From Symbiodinium natans (Eukaryota; Sar; Dinophyceae; Suessiales; Symbiodiniaceae): a stretch of 64,000 bases of DNA. Positions 49,690-60,700 of this stretch are shown here, in pieces. The stretch lies in NCBI GenBank assembly GCA_905221605.1, contig CAJNDS010002379.1, positions 949,501 through 1,013,500 of the forward strand, given 5' to 3'. Numbering within the stretch: position 1 is the stretch's first letter; the number at the start of each line of letters is the position of its first letter. The translations under genes and the position numbers were made by a program. The notes beneath the pieces are model-generated. The model ran no database searches. It was not told the DNA's origin and saw only the letters and a program-made list of their open reading frames with translations.

Positions 49690-49970
49690 GGTGTGAGGGT
49701 TTAGTGTTCGTAGGGTTTAGGGTTTAGGGTTTAGGGTTTAGGGTTTAGGGTTTAGGGTTTAGGGTTTAGGGTTTAGGGTTTAGGGTTTGGGGTTTTGGGG
49801 TTTGGGGTTTAGGGTTTAGGGTTTAGGGTTTAGCGCTTAGCGTTTAGGGTTTAGGGTTTAGGGTTTCGGGTTTGGGGTTTGGGGTTTGGGGTTTGGGGTT
49901 TGGGGTTTGGGGTTTGGGGTTTGGGGTTTGGGGTTTGGGGTTTGGGGTTTAGGGTTTAGGGTTTAGAGCT
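49690..49970. repeat. TTTAGGG then TTTGGGG arrays
   Basis: About eleven TTTAGGG units (49709-49790) and, after a short mixed stretch, about twelve homogeneous TTTGGGG units (about 49867-49950). Confidence 0.9.
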
Positions 49971-50239
49971 TGGTGTTTAGGGTTTAGGGTTGTGGTTCAG
50001 GGCTTAGGGAGGTTCCAGGGTTTTGGGTTCTAGGCTTAGGGGGTTCTAGGGTAGGGTTGACTTTAGAGCTGTTGGATCTAGGGTATAGGGTCCATGGTTT
50101 CGGCTGTAGGGTTTAGGGTGAAACCCGTTGGTGTAGGCCGTTGAAAGCCCCCTGGAAGCACCCAAAGCCCCCCTGAAAAAACCCAACCTAAACCCTAAAC
50201 CCTAAACCCTAAACCCTAAACCCTAAACCCTAAACCCTA

Positions 50240-51120
50240 AACCCTAAACCCGCTAGTAGGTGCCGAGATCTGCGGAAGTTCATGCCAGGGTTTGGATGCT
50301 CACGGGTAGCTGCCCCGGGTAGCTATAAGTCGGGAATGTGTCTGGGAAAAGTGCTAACTTCTTAAGGCTACCCTACGAGATTCAACCCTACCCGTAACTG
50401 TTGCCTTACCCCGTACATCATAGCTAGCCCATATGGCTGCAAAAAGAACACAGGACCCTAAACTCCACACTCTAAAGAAGGGTTCAGGGTTTAGGGTTTA
50501 GGGCTTAGGGTTTAGGGTTTAAGGTTCAGGGTTGAGGGCTCAGGGTTTAGGATTTAGGGTTTAGGGCTTAGGGTTTAGGGTTTAGGGTTTAGGGTTTAGG
50601 GTTTAGGGTTTAGGGTTTAGGGTTTAGGGTTTAGGGTTTAGGGTTTAGGGTTTAGGGCTTAGGGTCCATTTCAGAGCCACGGAAGTCGCCGCAGGTCCTG
50701 CGTCTGAGATTGCACCTGCGTGGCCGGCACTTCTGCCTGCTGCCAAGCGCAGGCCCTACAGCCTAAACCCTAAACCCTAAACCCTAAACCCTAAACCCTA
50801 AACCCTAAACCCTAAACCCTAAACCCTAAACCCTAAACCCTAAACCCTAAACCCTAAACCCTAAACCCTAGCCCTGCACCCACAAGGTTTAGGGTTTAGG
50901 GGTTTAGGGCTTAGGGCTTGCAAAGGTTAAGCCCTCTAAACCCTGTAAACCCTGAAAACCCGATCAACCCTGTCAACCCTGTCAACCCTATCAACCCTAT
51001 CACCCTGTCAACCCGATAGACCCTATAAGCTCCATAAACTCTATAAACCCTGTAAACCCTAATAAATCCTATAAACCCTGAACCCTAAACCCTACTAAAC
51101 CCCTAAACCCTGCACCCTAG
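50240..51120. repeat. Telomeric arrays with loop islands
   Basis: Unique spacer at 50240-50470, TTTAGGG arrays (50560-50660), a GC-rich island at 50668-50760 flanked in the loop arrangement (G-rich left, C-rich right), a CCCTAAA array (50763-50875) and degenerate CCCTGTAAA/CCCTATCAA units (50935-51075). No gene is supported. Confidence 0.55.
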
Positions 51121-51154
51121 AAACCCTGAACCCCAAACCCTAAACCCTAAACGG

Positions 51155-51410
51155 CACCGTCGCGCAAGCTCCCTGGCCGCTGATTCAAAGCCGCTCTTCG
51201 GTCGCGGCGTTCTGCCGCCTCTTCGGTTGTTGGAGGCGCCGCTGCTGGAGGGCTGCAGCATGGCGCCTCTTCGACACGCCGCGCTGGCCTCCTCTGCGCC
51301 GCCTTGGCGTTGGCGGAAGTGTCCCAAGGCGATCCTATCCCGGGTCCGCCTCGGCTTTGCTGCGATGCGGTCTCAAATGCACCACCAGGATGCTGACGCT
51401 TGGGATTTAG
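51155..51410 (-). CDS. Possible longer exon, basic Ala/Arg-rich
   Basis: A GC-rich island of about 260 bases with C-rich repeat left and G-rich right. Two minus-strand frames are open (one with PPTTEEAAERRDRRAALNQ, one with PKSGFESAARELARRCR), as is a plus-strand frame. I cannot choose between them. High GC makes open frames uninformative. Confidence 0.25.
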
Positions 51411-51419
51411 GGGTTTAGG

Positions 51420-52450
51420 GTTTAGGGTTTAGGGTTTAGGGTTTAGGGTTTAGGGTTTGGGGTTTGGGGTTTGAGCTTTGGGGTTTGGGGTTTGGGGTTT
51501 AGGGTTAAAGTTTAAACCCTCCACCCTGAACCCTAAACCCTAAACCCTAAACCCTAAACCTTCCTTTTAGGAGTCTCGGGTCTATGAGCTGTTGGGTCTA
51601 GGCTTCAGGGTTCAGGTTTAGGGGTCTAGGGTTTAGGGTTCAGGTTAGGGTTTACGTAGGGCTTAGGGCTGAGGGTTTAGGGTTTAGGGTTTGGGGTTTA
51701 GGGTTTAGGGTTTAGGGTTTAGTGTTCAGGGTTTAGGGTTTAGGTTTTAGGAGTACCAAACCCTTGACCGAAGCCGGTACCGCCGGCCTCTCGGGGAACG
51801 ACCTGCGTTTCGGCGTCCGCCAGCACATCCTGCGTTTGGGGTTTAGGGTTTAGGGTTTAGGGTTTGGGGTTTAGGGTTTAGGGTTTAGGGTTTAGGGTTG
51901 AGGGTTGAGGGTTTGGGGTTTGGGGAGGGTGATATGAGTTGTAGGGTTTGGGGTTTGAGGTTGAGGGTTTGGGGTCAGGGGTCTAGGGTTTAGGGTTTGG
52001 GGTTTAGGGTTTAGGGTTTAGGGTTTGGGGTTTAGGGTTTAGGGTTTAGGGTTTGGGGTTTAGGGTTTAGGGTTTAGGGTTGAGGGTTTAGGGCTTAGGG
52101 CTTAGGGCTTAGGGCTTAGGGCTTAGGGCTTAGGGCTTAGGGCTTAGGGCTTAGGGATTAGGGATTTAGGGCTTAGGGTCTAGCAGCCCTCAGCCCATCT
52201 TCACGCGCTCCCGTTGAGCCTTGAAGCCCATTGAGCCTTCTGGGCCAGAGCTCCTCTGCTTAGGGCTTAGCGTTTAGGGTTAGGGTTTAGGGTTTAGGGT
52301 TTAGGGTTTAGGGTTTAGGGTTTAGGGTTCAGGGTTCAGGGTTCAGGGTTCAGGGTTCAGGGTTCAGGGTTCAGGGTTCAGGGTTCAGGGTTTAGTGTTT
52401 AGAGTTTAGGGCTTAGGGTTCAGGGTTTAGGGTTTAGGGTTTAGGGAGAC
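51420..52450. repeat. Mixed TTTAGGG, CTTAGGG and TTCAGGG arrays
   Basis: A homogeneous CTTAGGG block (about 52088-52155) and a TTCAGGG block (about 52327-52392) lie among TTTAGGG arrays. Small islands at 51765-51835 (minus strand DVLADAETQVVPREAGG after an ACGCAG acceptor) and 52178-52258 may be exons but lack the usual flanks. Confidence 0.6.
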
Positions 52451-52968
52451 CTTAAGCCCTCGACCCTAAGCACGCTTTTGCCCCCTGAAGCAGACGGGGC
52501 TTAGGGTTTGGGGGGTTTCGGCTTGATCCAAACCCTAACGCCCAACTCCCCGATTTTGGTCTTGCGACACTTGCTGAGCTAGCAGCCACATCCACTTGCA
52601 CAAGGCACCAGCATTTTGCTGGGGCCAGTTGAGCTATAGCCCAGACTCCTGATAAGTCACTGCAGCCGAAGTCTCAAGCTAAGCCAGAAATTTCAGAGTG
52701 TTGACCATAGCTCATCGTGGCACAAGCGGGAGGACCCTAAGATTGCGGTGTAAGGCTTTTGGGGGGGGGAAGCAGAGTTGCTCGTCCAGGGTTTAGGGTT
52801 CAGGGTTCAGGGTTCAGGGTTTTCGGTATAGGTCTTAGGTCTTAGGGCTTCGGGCTTCGGGCTTAGGGTTTGGGGCCGAGGCCGGACGATGCCAATGAAG
52901 CCTGATGTCCAGACTGAAGTTTGTCACCTCCTGGCCCATCTAAACACTTAACCCTAATTTATCAGGCG

Positions 52969-53118
52969 ACTCTACCTCGGACCCGCAAGGTTGTACCCTT
53001 GGATTTCGGGGACGCTTCTGAAATCACTAGGGCAAGAAAAGGGCCATACTAGGAGCGTTTTGAGGGAAACCATTTTAGGGTACAACCTGAGGGGCACGAG
53101 TCTTAATCACTCGAATTT
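52969..53118. repeat. Dispersed repeat family B, copy 4
   Basis: Contains GGTTGTACCCTTGG, AAAAGGGCCATACTAGGAG, GGTACAACCTGAGGGG and GAGTCTTAATCACTCGA in the family order. This is the most complete unsplit copy. Confidence 0.65.
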
Positions 53119-53197
53119 AAGCCCTAACCCCTGTCTCCTGGACCCCAAAAACCTTGTCAGGCCCTACATCCCCTAAACCCTAAACCCTAAATAGGGC

Positions 53198-53512
53198 CTA
53201 GGGCTGAATATGATATAAATTCCTGACCAGTTCTTGGTGCAAAGTTCTAACTGGAACCCTGTCGTGACACGGCGCATCTATAAAGGGGGCCCGGACATAG
53301 AAGAACCGCCCCACCCTTTTGGGGACACCGCAATATGGGGCTTCTCGACACAAGGGTTCATTGGTTCTAATTAAGTTACAAAGCCAGGTGATCCCTATGA
53401 TGCCGGAACCGAAGAAGATGTCCGTAGCATGAGCCTGAATCAGTAATCGGGGAGTGTCCCAAAAAACGGTGCCTTTGTGGCGGGGAAGGGCTATTGTGGA
53501 AAACACGTCCAT
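53198..53512 (-). CDS. Unassigned 104-codon open frame
   Basis: A minus-strand frame from ATG (53512) to stop in unique, less GC-rich sequence: MDVFSTIALPRHKGTVFWD, GSGIIGITWLCNLIRTNE and VGRFFYVRAPFIDAPCHD are typical pieces. The amino-acid make-up looks protein-like, but no domain is recognised. CCCTAAA-type repeat lies on both sides, as with the copia fragment, so it may be another mobile-element remnant. Confidence 0.35.
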   Translation of the reverse strand: MDVFSTIALPRHKGTVFWDTPRLLIQAHATDIFFGSGIIGITWLCNLIRTNEPLCREAPYCGVPKRVGRFFYVRAPFIDAPCHDRVPVRTLHQELVRNLYHIQP

Positions 53513-53532
53513 ATCGTGTCTCTAAACTCTAA

Positions 53533-53655
53533 AACCCTAAACCCTAAAACCCTAACACCCTAAAACCCTAAAACCCTAAAACCCTAAAACCCTAAAACCC
53601 TAAAACCCTAAAACCCTAAAACCCTAAAACCCTAGAACCCTAAAACCCTAAAACC
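53533..53655. repeat. CCCTAAAA array (8-mer, Chlamydomonas-type unit)
   Basis: About 14 nearly perfect copies of the 8-base unit CCCTAAAA (complement TTTTAGGG), different from the 7-base unit around it. A second large block of the same 8-mer lies at 57720-58020. Confidence 0.9.
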
Positions 53656-54714
53656 TCAAAAAGTATGAGCCTTTACTACCGACGTCCCTGCATCCAACCA
53701 GCCCGCTTGTGCCGGACATGCTCTCAGATTGTAGAGAACGTCGCGGGGTGAAACTGTCGACAGCCTGCCGCAAGATCTGGGGTCTGATGATGGGGGGGGG
53801 GGGGGGGGTTAGGGTTTAGGGTTTGGGGTTTAGGGTTTAGGGTTTAGGGTTTAGGGTTTGGGGTTTGGGGTTTGGAGTTTGGGGTTTGGGGTTTGGGGTT
53901 TTGGGTTTGGGGTTTGGGGTTTAGGGCCAGGGCAACGTCGAACATTCGACTGGCGCAGACATGACACCCCATGGATACACTCACCAACATGGTAAAAGCG
54001 ACCCTGCTCCCAAAACCCTGAGCCCTCAACATTCAAATGCCCTCTACGGCCAAGAGGTTGCTCCTCAGTTTGAAGCTCAACTTCTCTAGGAACCCCCTTC
54101 TGAAAATTGTTTGAGGTTTAGGTCTGAGGGCTTAGAACGAAGGAAGTATGGCAGAAGCCCGAAAACAACAGCACAGCCCTACGGGCTTAGTGTTCAGCTT
54201 TTGGGGTTGCAGGATTTAGGGCTTAGGGCTTAGGGTTTTGGACTCAGGAGGACTTCATTTTTACTTCGGCTTAGGGTTTAGGGTTGCTCTCTGGCAACTC
54301 TCCCCACCTAGGCGTAGCAATTCCAGACCATGATCGAGTGATCCAGACCTCGGGAAAGAAGCAGAGAAAGCAGGTCATGGGAAACAAAGACTTCCGCGGA
54401 CACAGGCTAGAGTTCCACGGAACCCCTCGACTGCAAAATCCTTGACGCATGTAAAACTCCCTGAAACCGCAAGCCCGAACCTAAACCCTAAACCCCCGAA
54501 ACCCTAAAACCTAAACCGTAAAGCCGAAAAGTTTGGGTTTTGGGGTTTGCTGAAATCAAGAACCTCACTTGAAGGGTGCAGGGTTCAGGGTGCGGATTCC
54601 AAGCGCCCCCAAACACAAACCCCATAAACCCTAAATCCTAAACCCTATATAAACCCTAACCCGAAACCCTAACTCCCTAAACCCTAAGCCCTTTGTTTGC
54701 GTGCAGAGGGGGGA

Positions 54715-57700
54715 AGCTCCCGAAGCTTCAAGACGATGACTACATTGCGCTGATGCATCCAGTCTTGAGCCTGTAGCGTGTGGGGTTGAGGGTTGGGGTT
54801 TAGGGTTACCCTTTATGGGAACAATTGTGCCTTCTAGAAAAGGCAGAGGTGTCTCAACTTATACTTCCCTCTTCTTTGAGGGCATTTCGATCACTCTCAC
54901 ACATGTCCCAAAGACCCTAAACCCTAAACCCTCAACCCTAAACCCTGAACCCTAAACCCTAAACCCTAAACCCAAAACCCACCCCCAAGCGCAAGAGTCC
55001 TCACCGATCATCCCTTGCGGCCGCGCTTAGACCTCTTAAACCCTGAGCCTCTCACGGAAGTCTCGCACACCCTGACCCCAAACCCTAAACCCCAAACCCT
55101 AAACACCAACCCCTAAACCCTAAACCCTAAACCATTCCCCCCCCCAATGGGGGGGGGGGTAGTCCCCCGGGGGGGGGGGGTATGCGGAAATAGGTCGCTG
55201 CCTATTCTGTCCTGTGCCTCATGTTAGGGGGGGGTTGGGGAGTCTCTTCGGCAGGCATAATGTTGCCAAAACGGAGTGCCCTTTCTTTTTCAAATTCACC
55301 CAGAGCCTCGGGCCCGGCTCGCTGGGGCTGCAGTTTTGGCACATGACATCAACACATCTCATGGAAGAGGTCATGGCGAGAGAGATAGAGAGAGGTACAC
55401 CTGATACATGTTGCTCGCGGCCTATTTTCTGACCCCCCCCCCACTGTCTCCAGAATAGGCCGCCGGAACTACCCAAAATAGGCGGGGACCTGAGTACCCC
55501 CCCCCCCAGATACCTATTGATAGGGGGGGGGAATCCTAAACCCTAAACCCTAAACCCTAAACCCTAAACTCTAAGCCCGCACCCTGACCCCCAAAAAACG
55601 CACAAAACCGCACAAAAACCGCTGGGCGCCACGGCCAACCGAGACGATCTGCTTGTCGTCTGGGCTGAAGCTCAACTTCCTGGGTTTGGGGTTGAGGGTT
55701 CAGGGTTTTTAGGGTTTGGGGTTTCAGCGTTAAGGGTTTGGGGTTCCGGGTGTAGGGTTCAAGTTCAGGGTTTAGGGTTTGGGGTTCAGGGCTTGGAATT
55801 TAGGGCTTGGGGTTTGTTTGGGTGGTTGGTTTCAGGCTTCCCTTAATACTTCCATCTAAACCTAAACCCCTAAACCCCTCACCCTTATACACCAAACCCC
55901 TGATCCTCTCACCGATGCAAGCACGACACATCGGTGAGTTGTGATAGGATGGCCGCCTTCAGCTGACCCGTGCTACACCCTAAACCCTAAACCCTAAGCC
56001 CTAAACCCTAGGGTTTCTGTGAGCCCTGATACGCACCCGCGCCAAGCACCGCGCTGGATGGCTCGGGAATGGCCCGTGCCGTAGGAGGTCGCCAAGACCT
56101 GCGGAACCCGTCTGGAACGGCTGTAGCTTGGAGGCTCGCGGTGTTGGGCTTCCGGGTTCAGGGTTCAGGCTTTAGGGTTTAGGGTTTTAGGATTCAGGGT
56201 TTAGGGTTTTAGGATTCAGGGTTCAGGGTTCCAGGGTTTGGGGCTGTGGCTGGTTCAGGGTTTAGGGTTGGGAGGCTTCCCCCTTATGCCAGCAGCCCTA
56301 TACTCCCCCTATGAAGGACTGTTCGCAGAAAGGGGAACATCCCAAGTTGAGGGTTCAGGGTTCGAGGGTTCTAGGGCTTAGGGCGGGAACAAGCTAAGTT
56401 CAACCCCTGAGCCCTCTAAACCCTATAAACATCAAACCCTAAACCCTAAACCCTAAACCCTAGACCCTAAACCCTAAACCCTAAACCCTAAGTCCCACCA
56501 CGCGGCCGCCGGGGGGCTCTCATCACTGTGGGGCCAGCGATGGGACGACCGCTGGCGGCTTAACCCAAATCTTCCCGAAACCCCAAATCCCCGAAACCCC
56601 TACACCCCCTAAGCAATAGTCCATTTTTAGTCGATTATGATAGTGGTGAACGTACTTACAGTAGGATTAGCCGTAACAACAAGAGCAAAAAAATTGTCAA
56701 ATTCCGGTGGGTGTAGGGTTTAAGATTTAGAGCCAAGGGCTGAACGGGTGTACGTGTTTAATAGGTTCGTACTACTTCTTTGCTGAAGAACCCCAAAACA
56801 AACAAGATAAGAATGCCTCTATCACCCTTGTTGCGGTGAGGCACATGTCATGCCCGGAGGCATCTCACGTGGTGCCGGTCTCGAAACAGCCACAATCTGA
56901 TCGTCCTCAGCGCCTTTGTTCCCGCATCGAAACGGCAGAAAGAATACGTGGCGGCTGCAATAGCACAGCAGGTGTCGAACGTCCAAAATGGCTGCAGCTG
57001 GCCCTCCTTCAGCCTGCCTGGCCCCATGGTGGAGGACCGATACTCGGCACTAGTCCATTTCTCGCAATTCTCTGCGTCCATGAGCTTGTGATCCCGGCGC
57101 TCCATTTTGGGAGGGGTTCTTAAGCCAAAAGTAGCTTAGGGTCGCGGCTCCCCCCACCCCACTGCCCAAACCCGAAATCCAAAAACAGAAGGAAGCCGTG
57201 GCGTCCCTGGAAATTTATAGGGATCTTAAGATTTCTTAAGCCACTCCTTAGGGTTTGGGGTTCAGGGTTCAGGGTTCAGGGTTTAGGGTTTAGGGTTTAG
57301 GGTTTAGGGTTTAGGGTTTAGGGTTTAGGGTTTAGGGTTTAGGGTTTAGGGTTTAGGGTTTAGGGTTCTGAAGGGAGGGGGGTTCAAGGGGGGTAGGTAC
57401 CTAGGGAGCCTTAGGGAAGCTTCGGGAGCCTGAGGAAGTAGTAGGGAGCATTAGGGAGTATTAGGGGGCCCTAGGTTACATACCCCCCTTGAGCCCCCCC
57501 CCCTTAAGGACCCTATAAGAGATGGGTCTTGGAACAAAACTGCTACCGGGGTTTGCTGGAAATAGGTCTTGAAAAAACTGCTACTGTACACATCCCTGGG
57601 CCGAACCTCGGCCCGAAAAGTCTCAACCTCACGCCCGTCTCTTCTGCTTGAGAGACGTGGAGTTGCTTTTGGTTTCGGGGCAGCAAGTGCCTAAACCCGA

Positions 57701-60700
57701 CACCTACCTAAACCCGAAACCCTAAAACCCTAAAAAGCCTAAAACCCAAAAACCCTAAAACCCTAAAACCCCAAAAACCCTAAAACCCTCAAACCCTCAA
57801 ACCCTAAAACCCTAAAGCCCTAAAACCCTAAAACCCTAAAACCCTAAAACCCTAAAACCCTAAAAAACCCTAAAACCCTAAAACCCTAAAACCCTAAAAC
57901 CCTAAAACCCTCAAACCCTCAAACCCTCAAACCCTCAAACCCTAAAACCCTAAAACCCTAAAACCCTCAAACCCTAAAACCCTCAAACCCTAAAGCCCTC
58001 TAAAACCCTAAAACACGAAAAACCTAAACCCTAAACCCGAAACCCTAAAACCCCAAAACCCAGTGTCCCCACGCCGCGGCCTGGTCGCTTCGGACGTCCC
58101 ACACCTGACAGGAAGGGCAACCGTTTGGGTGCCAGAGGTGGGGTTTGGGGTTTGGGGTTTGGGATTTAGGGCTTAGGGTTTAGGGTTTAGGGTTTAGGGT
58201 TTAGGGTTTAGGGTTTAGGGTTTAGGGTTTAGGGTTAGGGTTTAGGGTTTAGGGTTTAGGGTTTAGGGTTTAGGGTTAGGGTTTAGGGGATAGGGTTTAG
58301 GGTTAGGGTTTAGGGGATAGGGTTTTCGGTTTGGGTGGGGTTGTAATAGGAATAGTAAGAGGGGCCCTAGAGGTGGGTTTAGGGGGTAGGGTTTAGGGTT
58401 TAGGGTTTGGGGTTTAGGGCTTTCCTATTCCCCTAGATAACCCTGAATATACCTTATGTAGCGATCCTAAGTTGTGAAAACTCCCACTTCGCGATGTTGG
58501 ATGTTTAGGGTTTGCTTAGGTAGGGTTTACTCGATAGGGTGAGGAGACGGGGAAAAGGCCTTTGTTTCCGTGCGATGCATCACCGCTTTTTCGGGTTGAG
58601 AGCTTCGGGGTTTAGGGGTTGAGGGTTTAGGGTTTGCTTCTGCTGCCCAGTCCATGAGCCCCCTAAGCCTCGAGCATTCCCAGAGCCCTTTCTTGATTAC
58701 AGCACCTTATGAAACAAGTTCTAAGTTTCGGGTTTTGGACTTAGGGTTTTTAGGGCTTCGGGAGTTTCTAACCTTACTTCCCAAACACCCTAAACCCTAA
58801 GCCCCCAGAAACCCCAAGCCCTCTAAACTCTAAACCCTCTAAACCCTAGACCCAAACCCCTTCAAAATCTAAGCCCCTAGGCATATAGCCCAAAACCCAG
58901 GACCCCGAAGCCCTAAGCAAGCCCCAAGCTCTGAGCCCTAAGCGCCCCTAAAACCTAAACGCTCTCAACCCCAAGCCCCCTAAGCCAGAAGCTCTAAACC
59001 CTAAACCCCTCTGGCCTTGACAACTTGTCCCGTCCCCGCGGTGGCGAGGAAGGAGTCGTCGGCCGTCATGCTAACCGACAGGACCTGTTTGGGGGTTTAG
59101 GGTTTAGGGTAGTACACAAGCCTAAACTCTAAACCCCTTCTGAACCCACTTGATGGCTCGATGAGCAGGGTAGCTCCAGGCACAACCTATCACAACCCGA
59201 AGTAAGGGATAAAAACACATACCAATGAACCTGCAAAGTACATCCACACGCACGCCTAAACCCTAAACCCCAAACCCCAAACCCTAAACCCCAAGCCAGG
59301 AGCCCTAATCCCCAAGCCCTAAGCCCTAAGCCCTAAGCCCTAAGCCCTAAACCCTAAACTCTAAACCCTAAACCCTAAACTCTAAACCCTAAACCCTAAA
59401 CTCTAAACCCCAAGCCCTAACCCCAAGCCCTAAGCCCTGAGCCCCACGCTTTGCATCCTGAAACGGGACTCCGCGCATCCTCCACCCTAAGCTGTCCTTC
59501 CATCCAGCCCCCTGCTAAGGGTTTAGGGTTTAGGGTTTAGGGTTTAGGGTTTAGGGTTTAGGGTTTAGGGTTTAGGGTTTAGGGTTTAGGGTTTAGGGTT
59601 TAGGGTTTAGGGTTTAGGGTTTAGGGTTTAGGGTTTAGGGTTTAGGATTAGCGTTTGAGGGTTGGGGTTTTTTGGTTCGAGGTTCTAGTTTTGGACTTAG
59701 GGTTGAAGGATCCCGGCATCCGCCTAACCCTGGACCCTGAATCCTAAACCCTAAACCCTAAACCCTAGACTGCAAGCCCTAAACCCTAAACCCCATATTC
59801 CAGGTCCCGGAGAAATTTCTCACGCTCCTCGACTCCTCATGTCAAACCCAGGTATTTGAGGTCCTCAAGCCCTGAGCCCTGCACCTCTCCTTTAGGGTTT
59901 CGGGTCCAGGGTTTGGGGTTTAGGGTTTGGGGCTTAGGGGTTTGGGGTTTAGGGGTTTGGGGTTTGGGGTTTAGGGTTTGGGGTTTAGGGTTTGGGGTTT
60001 AGGGTTTAGGGTTTGGGGTTTAGGGTTTGGGGTTTGGGCCCCTCATCAACCTCCCGAAATTCTCCAGCCTCTTCGTCCAAGTCCAGGATTCGAACTGGGT
60101 CGGCCATTCGTAAGTCCCATGTTGTCAGCGTCTTCTCTTGCCTTACATGGTGAGAGCTTAAGTTTTAGGGTTTGAGTTTAGGGTTGAGGGTTGAGGGTTG
60201 AGGGTTTAGGGTTGAGGGTTTAGGGTTTAGGGTTTAGGGTTCAGGGTTTAGGGTTTACGGTTCTGAAGGTTAATTGAGGCACCTACACCCTGAGATCACC
60301 TCTGAGACCTCGCAGGTAAAGGCTTAGGCTTCCCGAAGCGCTAAGCCCTGTACAGGTTCAGGGTTCTGCCGTCAGATCTGCAGTGTTCAGAGTTCAGGGA
60401 CCCTAAACCCTAAACCCTAAACCCTAAACCCTAAACCCGAGACCCTAAACCTAAACCCTAAACCCCCAAGCCGAGAATCCTAAGCCCTGGAGCCCTGAAC
60501 CCCAACATCCACAAGCCCTGGAGCCCAAAGGGCCCCCAACCCCCACAGCCAAGCCTTAAACCCTTCGAAAGGGTTTAGGGTTTAGGGTTTAAGGGTTAAG
60601 GGTTTAGGGTTTAGGGTTTAGGGTTTAGGGTTTAGGGTTTAGGGTTTAGGGTTTAGGGTTTAGGGCTTAGGGTTAGGGTTTAGGGTTTAGGGTTTAGGGT

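Noticed and set aside
59799-59848. A plus-strand exon VPEKFLTLLDSSCQTQ with TTCCAG acceptor and CAG/GTATTT donor
   Set aside because: It lies inside a WD40 intron whose flanking exons join perfectly without it, and no other plus-strand exon is near. It stays unexplained.
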